A program made the position numbers and the translations under genes. This document shows, piece after piece, positions 59,783 to 64,000 of a stretch of DNA of 64,000 nt (within the stretch, counting starts at the first letter, position 1; each line of letters starts with the position of its first letter). The DNA comes from Sporosarcina globispora (GTDB lineage Bacteria; Bacillota; Bacilli; Bacillales; Cytobacillaceae). The stretch covers positions 954,001 to 1,018,000 of the forward strand of contig NZ_LGUF01000007.1 in assembly GCF_001274725.1 (NCBI RefSeq), in the 5' to 3' direction. The notes below the pieces were generated by a model. The model did no database searches and was not told the DNA's origin. It saw only the letters and a list, made by a program, of their open reading frames with translations.

Positions 59783-60712
59783 TTAATTAATCTCTAAATG
59801 AGTTTTTAATTCGTTCTGAACGCGCTGTTTTTCTTCATCCGGAACCACTAAGTAATAGACTTTATCAATTTTTGTTCCCGAACCTTTGATAGACATTTGT
59901 TCAACTGATTTGGCGGCTGCCCGATAGTTTTTCTGGATATCAACCATTTCATTAAATTTCATGTTGGTTTTAATATTATTGCCGAGAGCTGTGAATATTT
60001 CATCATAGTTTGTTAAAGAAGATAAGCTTGCACCTTTTTTAAGCACACCTTGGATTACCTCACGCTGTCGAAGCTGGCGGCCAAAGTCACCTCTCGGGTC
60101 CTCATATCTCATTCTGGAGAACTTTAATGCCTTTTCTCCATTTAAAGTTAACTGCCCTTTTGGAAAATGGACACCTTCATAGGTGAAATCTAAATCATTA
60201 TTTACTGTTACTCCGCCAACGGCATCAACGATATCCTTAAAGCCTTCCATGTTGATTTGCATATAGTAATCAATAGGGATGTCAAGGAAATTCTCTACAG
60301 TATTCATGGACATCTCAACGCCGCCGAAGGCATAGGCATGGTTAATCTTATCATCATAACCTTTTCCAATAATTTCTGTCCTTGTATCACGCGGAATACT
60401 AAGCATTTTAACGGAATTTTGGTTAGGGTTCACGGTTAGAACAATCATGGAATCCGACCGGCCGCGGTCTCCCTCGCGCTCATCAACACCAAGCATCAAT
60501 ACAGAGAAAGGTTCCTTCTTCTCCAGAGTAATTTGCTCTGTTCTCTTTTCCGACTTCTTTCTTTCTATCGGTTCATGCATTGTGTCTACTGCATTTGTTA
60601 ATGATTTATATACGGTATAACCATATACTCCTGTGCCGATTAATATTAATAAAACCAAAATTCCGGTCACACGGAGCCAGGTTCTTTTCTTCTTTTTATT
60701 CTCTGACCTCAT
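59783..60712 (-). CDS. LytR-CpsA-Psr (LCP) family wall-polymer ligase
   Basis: Membrane-anchored enzyme that transfers lipid-linked glycopolymer (teichoic acid or acidic polysaccharide) onto peptidoglycan. Seen: basic cytoplasmic head (RSENKKKKRT), one membrane segment (about 12-33), LCP domain with LGVDERE, the RSDSMIV arginine/aspartate pair, SIPRDTR and the LRQREVIQ arginines, all catalytic or lipid-phosphate contacts. 309 residues from ATG 60712, preceded by GGAGGG; the longer frame to 60778 is rejected. It lies 5 kb from the polysaccharide export genes and is the probable final step. Confidence 0.92.
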   Translation of the reverse strand: MRSENKKKKRTWLRVTGILVLLILIGTGVYGYTVYKSLTNAVDTMHEPIERKKSEKRTEQITLEKKEPFSVLMLGVDEREGDRGRSDSMIVLTVNPNQNSVKMLSIPRDTRTEIIGKGYDDKINHAYAFGGVEMSMNTVENFLDIPIDYYMQINMEGFKDIVDAVGGVTVNNDLDFTYEGVHFPKGQLTLNGEKALKFSRMRYEDPRGDFGRQLRQREVIQGVLKKGASLSSLTNYDEIFTALGNNIKTNMKFNEMVDIQKNYRAAAKSVEQMSIKGSGTKIDKVYYLVVPDEEKQRVQNELKTHLEIN

Positions 60713-60890
60713 TGTTGCTTCCCTCCACATAAATTGACAAAAAGTTACATCATAAAATATAGAATAACAGAATTTCATCCATTTTGATACTGAAATTTCA
60801 GTCTGTAAGAAAAATTAATCAGGAGCAAAGTCTCAGTTGATTTCCCCTTAAATAGTAGACGAAAGGCATGGGTGTTTAGTTACAAAAAAA

Positions 60891-60917
60891 ATAGAGATGG
60901 CATAAAACCATCTCTAT
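60891..60917 (-). terminator. Terminator of the SLT-CWB2 gene
   Basis: Perfect arms ATAGAGATGG and CCATCTCTAT, 7-base loop, T7 on the minus strand. Confidence 0.9.
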
Positions 60918-60923
60918 CTGATA

Positions 60924-62756
60924 TTATTTTTCATAATCAATTTCTTTTATCATTTTTCCAAGCTCATTCTCAACGCCAACTACTGATTTGCCGCCAAGGA
61001 ATTGGAAGTGATCGTAGTTTTTCTCCAAGATTGTCGTTTTAATAGGGTCTTTTATGACAGTTGGCGGTGTTAACAGAAGGTGTGAGTTCTTTTTAGCAGC
61101 CAGGACTGCTCCTGTCAAAGCATCTGCAAAATTATAGCCGGTAGCTACAAAGGCTTGTTCACTGCCCATGTCTAACTTCCTTACAATATCGGCGTTTGTT
61201 CCAAAACGATCTGCTCCTCTAAAACGGACAGTGTTTAAGTTGGCGATCGCGTTATCACTAATAACACCATAGCCGCCTGCAACAAGAGTTTGGCTAAAGT
61301 CGTTTAGGATGTTAGCTGTTTCAGCAGGAATCGTATTCGTTTCAGTTAAAAGAATAGGATATCCGTTCTTTGCAGCATAAGGAGCAATCGCCAGTGCGTC
61401 TGGGAAGTTGCGTCCATATGCAAGGACAGCCTTATCTCCCTTATTAGGCATATGCATAGCAATTTCATTTGCCGTTTCAAATCTGGTTTTGCCGCCGAGA
61501 CGGTTAATTTCAGTAATTCCTAGTTGTTTAAGTTCAGTTTCTACATTTTTGCTTATCGCGCCGGTACCGCCAAGGATATAGGCTGCCTTTGGTGTGAGTC
61601 TTTTAATCTCGGCTTTTGTTGAATCTGGCAAGCTGCTAACACCGGTTAATAGCATCGGGGCATCCAGCTGGTAGGCCAGTGGAGTCCCGGCAAGCGCATC
61701 TGGAAAATCGCCTCCATATGCCAGCACTACTGCGTCAGCCCCATCCTTCCAGCCTTCCTGGGAGATGGAAACCGCTGTATCATAACGGGTTTTTCCGTAT
61801 AATCTTTTGCCAAGATGCGTAAGGTCACTTGAGGCAGTATAAGCCGTCCTGCCATCTTGCATCTCAACTTTATACCAGACGTATTGTCGGAACCGCATCT
61901 TGTCATCCGCTAATCCATATTTGTTGGATTGATCATAAACAAATGATGTATCTAGAACTCTCACAGCTTCTCTTTCGCCTGATGGAAGATCCTTCAGCGA
62001 TTTTGATAAGCTGGTGGGAGCCTCACGGAAGTTTGCGCTGTCCGCGGAAAGCAAGATATCATTTTGTGTAAATTTATGCTCTGTCTTATGCAGCAGATGC
62101 TCAGGAATTTCATAATGATCCTTTTTGAAAATTAAAAGGTGATCTGGTTCACCGCTATATTCAAAATCCTCAGGCTTAAAGTCAAATGGAATCGGGTGTA
62201 TATCCATTCCGATATAAAAGGAATCGTTCATTAGCTTAAAGAACTTCTCCTGATAAGCTTCTGCATTTCTGCTTCCATCTGTAGTTAATTTTAATGGGCT
62301 ATTTTCCTCAACTCTGCCATTATAAGCTAGAATAGCAAAATACCAGCTTTCCAGAATATCACGGTCATTATTATTTAAGGTTGGCAGTTTGCCATCAACA
62401 CCGCGAAATTTCTCATCGAGCTTTTGCAAACCGGCATTAATATTGTATTTGATGTCCGTCTTTAATAGGTTTTCATCAAATCTGTCATCATTTGTTACCT
62501 GCATAATGCCGATTCCGCCATCAGGCGCTACATATGGTTGTCCATCCTTAAATTGATTCCAGCCGCTTTCCTGGTAAGCGAGTGTTTTAGCAATTTCTGG
62601 AGGGATATTCTTTGCCAGTGCCGCTTCTGTTAACAGCTTGTTTGTCTCATAGTAAGTTGGAATTTCATAATCTTCTTCAGCCATGCTTGTTGCGGGGCTG
62701 AAGAATCCAAAAAACAGGCTAGATACAAGTAAAAAGGGTAAAGCTTTCTTAAACAT
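60924..62756 (-). CDS. Secreted SLT-like lytic transglycosylase domain protein with SH3-like and CWB2 repeats
   Basis: 610 residues. Order: signal peptide (1-26); SLT/lysozyme-like domain (about 35-180) with catalytic glutamate in AYQESGWNQF and the GGIGIMQVTN motif; an SH3-like beta domain (about 240-315; SANFREAPTSLSKSLKDL); three CWB2 repeats (about 318-610; RLYGKTRYDTAV, RLGGKTRFETAN, RFRGADRFGTNA). Predicted to cleave glycan strands while held on wall polymer. ATG 62756 follows GGAGGAGAA. It is downstream of the PIG-L gene at 62843 on the same strand, with a WalR-like box between them. Confidence 0.9.
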   Translation of the reverse strand: MFKKALPFLLVSSLFFGFFSPATSMAEEDYEIPTYYETNKLLTEAALAKNIPPEIAKTLAYQESGWNQFKDGQPYVAPDGGIGIMQVTNDDRFDENLLKTDIKYNINAGLQKLDEKFRGVDGKLPTLNNNDRDILESWYFAILAYNGRVEENSPLKLTTDGSRNAEAYQEKFFKLMNDSFYIGMDIHPIPFDFKPEDFEYSGEPDHLLIFKKDHYEIPEHLLHKTEHKFTQNDILLSADSANFREAPTSLSKSLKDLPSGEREAVRVLDTSFVYDQSNKYGLADDKMRFRQYVWYKVEMQDGRTAYTASSDLTHLGKRLYGKTRYDTAVSISQEGWKDGADAVVLAYGGDFPDALAGTPLAYQLDAPMLLTGVSSLPDSTKAEIKRLTPKAAYILGGTGAISKNVETELKQLGITEINRLGGKTRFETANEIAMHMPNKGDKAVLAYGRNFPDALAIAPYAAKNGYPILLTETNTIPAETANILNDFSQTLVAGGYGVISDNAIANLNTVRFRGADRFGTNADIVRKLDMGSEQAFVATGYNFADALTGAVLAAKKNSHLLLTPPTVIKDPIKTTILEKNYDHFQFLGGKSVVGVENELGKMIKEIDYEK

Positions 62757-62814
62757 TCTCCTCCGCCTTTCAATAGTCTCTCTTTAGAATCCTACCATTC
62801 TTTTAAAAACAAAA

Positions 62815-62831
62815 TCTACAATAACATTACA
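62815..62831 (-). promoter_or_regulatory. Near-match WalR box before the SLT-CWB2 gene
   Basis: On the minus strand TGTAAT, GTTAT, TGTAGA: one mismatch to TGTWAH-N5-TGTWAH, 59 bases upstream of the start. Confidence 0.35.
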
Positions 62832-62842
62832 AATTTATCCTT

Positions 62843-63571
62843 TTATTGATGCCATCTGCTTTCCAAGTATTTAATAGCATTCTCAAAGTAGTCTGTTACC
62901 GAGATTTGCCCGATTTGAAATTTGCCTTCCTCAGGGGACCACTCGCCATAAGCATCCAAAGCGTTTTGGTACTTCTCAGCATGTTCTTTGCTTATTTCAT
63001 CTTTGCCTGTATAGGATAAATTTCCGAATTCCTGAATGGGGATATGATAATAACCTGCCTTTTTAATTGTCCCTTCTTTATGTAAGGCCATTAAAGCCTT
63101 GCCTGTTGAAGCGTGGTCTGGGTGGGGGTCATGATATGTCATCACATGATGGGTCGCACCAGGGTAGCCTTTTTCCATATCAATCATGATTTCTTTTACC
63201 ATATCAGGTGTGAATTCAGCATCCGGCAAATCATAAATAAGAATATTTTCAGGTTTCACGCCCATGGTCTCTACGGATTTTTTAAACTCTTTAATCCTGG
63301 CCTCACCAAATTCCTCTGGAGATATGTTATCATAGCCCTCTTCCTGAAGCTTTGTGTTCACCTTATGATAGGCGCTGCTAGCCAGTCCTTTGGACAGCAA
63401 TATAACTATGACATTTTTATCTTCTTCCACTGCTTTTATTATCGAACCTCCCATGCTTAGTACTTCGTCATCTGCATGGGGAGAATAGAATATAACTGTT
63501 TCTTTTTTAAACAAGAAGTAACCGCCAATAAATAATGCTATGATTAAAAATAAACCTATCAATCGTTTCAA
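62843..63571 (-). CDS. Membrane-anchored PIG-L family deacetylase
   Basis: 242 residues: one N-terminal membrane or signal segment (about 4-20), then a LmbE/PIG-L domain with PHADDE at 31-36 (zinc ligands) and third-ligand motif HPDH in the segment DPHPDHAST. Catalytic domain probably outside the cell. TTG start 63571 follows AGAGGA. Distinct from the 835-residue PIG-L at 1694. Next to the wall hydrolase and divergent from an N-acetyltransferase-like gene, a role in setting the acetylation of a wall or exported amino sugar is plausible. Confidence 0.87.
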   Translation of the reverse strand: MKRLIGLFLIIALFIGGYFLFKKETVIFYSPHADDEVLSMGGSIIKAVEEDKNVIVILLSKGLASSAYHKVNTKLQEEGYDNISPEEFGEARIKEFKKSVETMGVKPENILIYDLPDAEFTPDMVKEIMIDMEKGYPGATHHVMTYHDPHPDHASTGKALMALHKEGTIKKAGYYHIPIQEFGNLSYTGKDEISKEHAEKYQNALDAYGEWSPEEGKFQIGQISVTDYFENAIKYLESRWHQ

Positions 63572-63654
63572 GAAAAGTCCTCTTTTCTGCGTTTTTTTCC
63601 ATGAAGTATTATATCATATAACAGTAATGACATTTGCTAGAAAGGACATTGTTT

Positions 63655-64000
63655 ATGGAACGTGCATTAAAAGAAACACCGAAAAAAAGAAGATTTCGCT
63701 CCCTTGATATAACAAGGGGACTGATTGTATTGCTGTCTGTGTTTTTATTTCATATTCCGGCTGGAGGCTACGAGTATCTTCGCCATGCCAGGTGGTACGA
63801 TATTACAATCATGGACTACATATTGCCTGGATTTATAACGGTTTTCGGAGTAGGGATGGCTTTTGCCTATCATCGCGGCGTGAACTGGAGCAAGCTGATT
63901 AAGAGGACCATCCGGTTAATAATCTATGGATTAATCTTTAATATGATTGTCGACTGGAAATTTGATTTATCTACTATACGCATTACAGGGGTTCTTCAAT
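63655..64000 (+). CDS. HGSNAT/DUF5009-like membrane acyltransferase, 3' end outside window
   Basis: ATG 63655 follows AGAAAGGAC. The visible 115 residues begin with a basic head (KKRRFRSLDITRGL) and show at least three hydrophobic segments with FHIPAGG and LPGFITVFGVGMAFAY. The RSLDITRGL start is the hallmark of the heparan-alpha-glucosaminide N-acetyltransferase-like/YeiB group of integral membrane acyltransferases. Probable transfer of acetyl to an amino sugar. The gene runs off the window. Confidence 0.75.
   Translation, partial: MERALKETPKKRRFRSLDITRGLIVLLSVFLFHIPAGGYEYLRHARWYDITIMDYILPGFITVFGVGMAFAYHRGVNWSKLIKRTIRLIIYGLIFNMIVDWKFDLSTIRITGVLQ

Noticed and set aside
60713-60778. N-terminal extension of the LCP protein
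   Set aside because: The longer frame has no ribosome site, while ATG 60712 is preceded by GGAGGG and gives the normal basic head plus membrane segment.
1-64000. tRNA, rRNA, riboswitch or T-box structures
   Set aside because: I looked for tRNA-like cloverleaf ends, rRNA stretches and T-box motifs before the operons and saw none that I could support by eye.

Overview
The window looks like the chromosome of a low-GC, Gram-positive, Bacillus-type bacterium (Bacillaceae). This rests on purine-rich Shine-Dalgarno sites with ATG, GTG and TTG starts, lipobox lipoproteins, a class D sortase with an LPNTA substrate, PlcR-like peptide receptors, a PRD-type PTS regulator, TagG/TagH, MnaA/WecB and WecC, a LytR-CpsA-Psr protein and five proteins with cell-wall-binding type 2 (CWB2) repeats. 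I found no tRNA, rRNA, CRISPR array, transposase, integrase or phage module.

Layout. 1-1.7 kb: end of an oligopeptide ABC ATPase and two small unknown genes. 1.7-4.2 kb: a large secreted PIG-L deacetylase, divergent from a five-gene unit (4.5-11.2 kb) of a ROK repressor, a family-1 binding-protein ABC importer and an argininosuccinate-lyase-like enzyme. Two XylR-like palindromes and a cre-like site lie in the divergent gap. 11.4-15.2 kb: a complete ascorbate-family PTS (regulator with built-in EIIA, EIIB, EIIC). 15.3-21.4 kb: PBP3-like transpeptidase, a YknW/YknX-like pair without ABC subunits, and a LysM-NlpC/P60 endopeptidase. 21.5-24.4 kb: two PlcR-like receptors; the second is followed at once by a 56-residue secreted peptide ending in three copies of GIPSEH. 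24.4-26.3 kb: a membrane acyltransferase, a small gene and gene debris.

26.4-39.2 kb is a surface-protein region: a YfkN-like double nucleotidase with CWB2 repeats spliced into its first catalytic domain, a CWB2-only protein, a class D sortase divergent from an LRR/fibronectin LPNTA protein, a small lipoprotein, and a CWB2-M23 peptidase. 39.5-54.4 kb makes and exports a surface polysaccharide in three transcription units: two GT4 glycosyltransferases (one with a 9-G tract), two coiled-coil plus giant-glycosyltransferase gene pairs around an alpha/beta-hydrolase, then WecC, TagG, TagH and WecB/MnaA. 54.7-64 kb returns to surface functions: small exported proteins, a broken YvrJ-like gene, an LRR/Ig/CWB2 protein, two convergent tiny membrane peptides, an LCP ligase, an SLT-CWB2 protein, a small PIG-L deacetylase and the start of an HGSNAT-like acyltransferase.

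How it may fit together (inference): the polysaccharide locus probably makes a ManNAc/ManNAcA-containing anionic wall polymer, exported by TagGH and attached by the LCP protein. The five CWB2 proteins beside it probably bind the wall non-covalently through such a polymer. WalR-like boxes (TGTWAH-N5-TGTWAH) occur before the polysaccharide operon and before several CWB2 genes, suggesting shared control by the wall-stress regulator. The most novel item is the PlcR-like receptor with its triple-repeat pheromone candidate.
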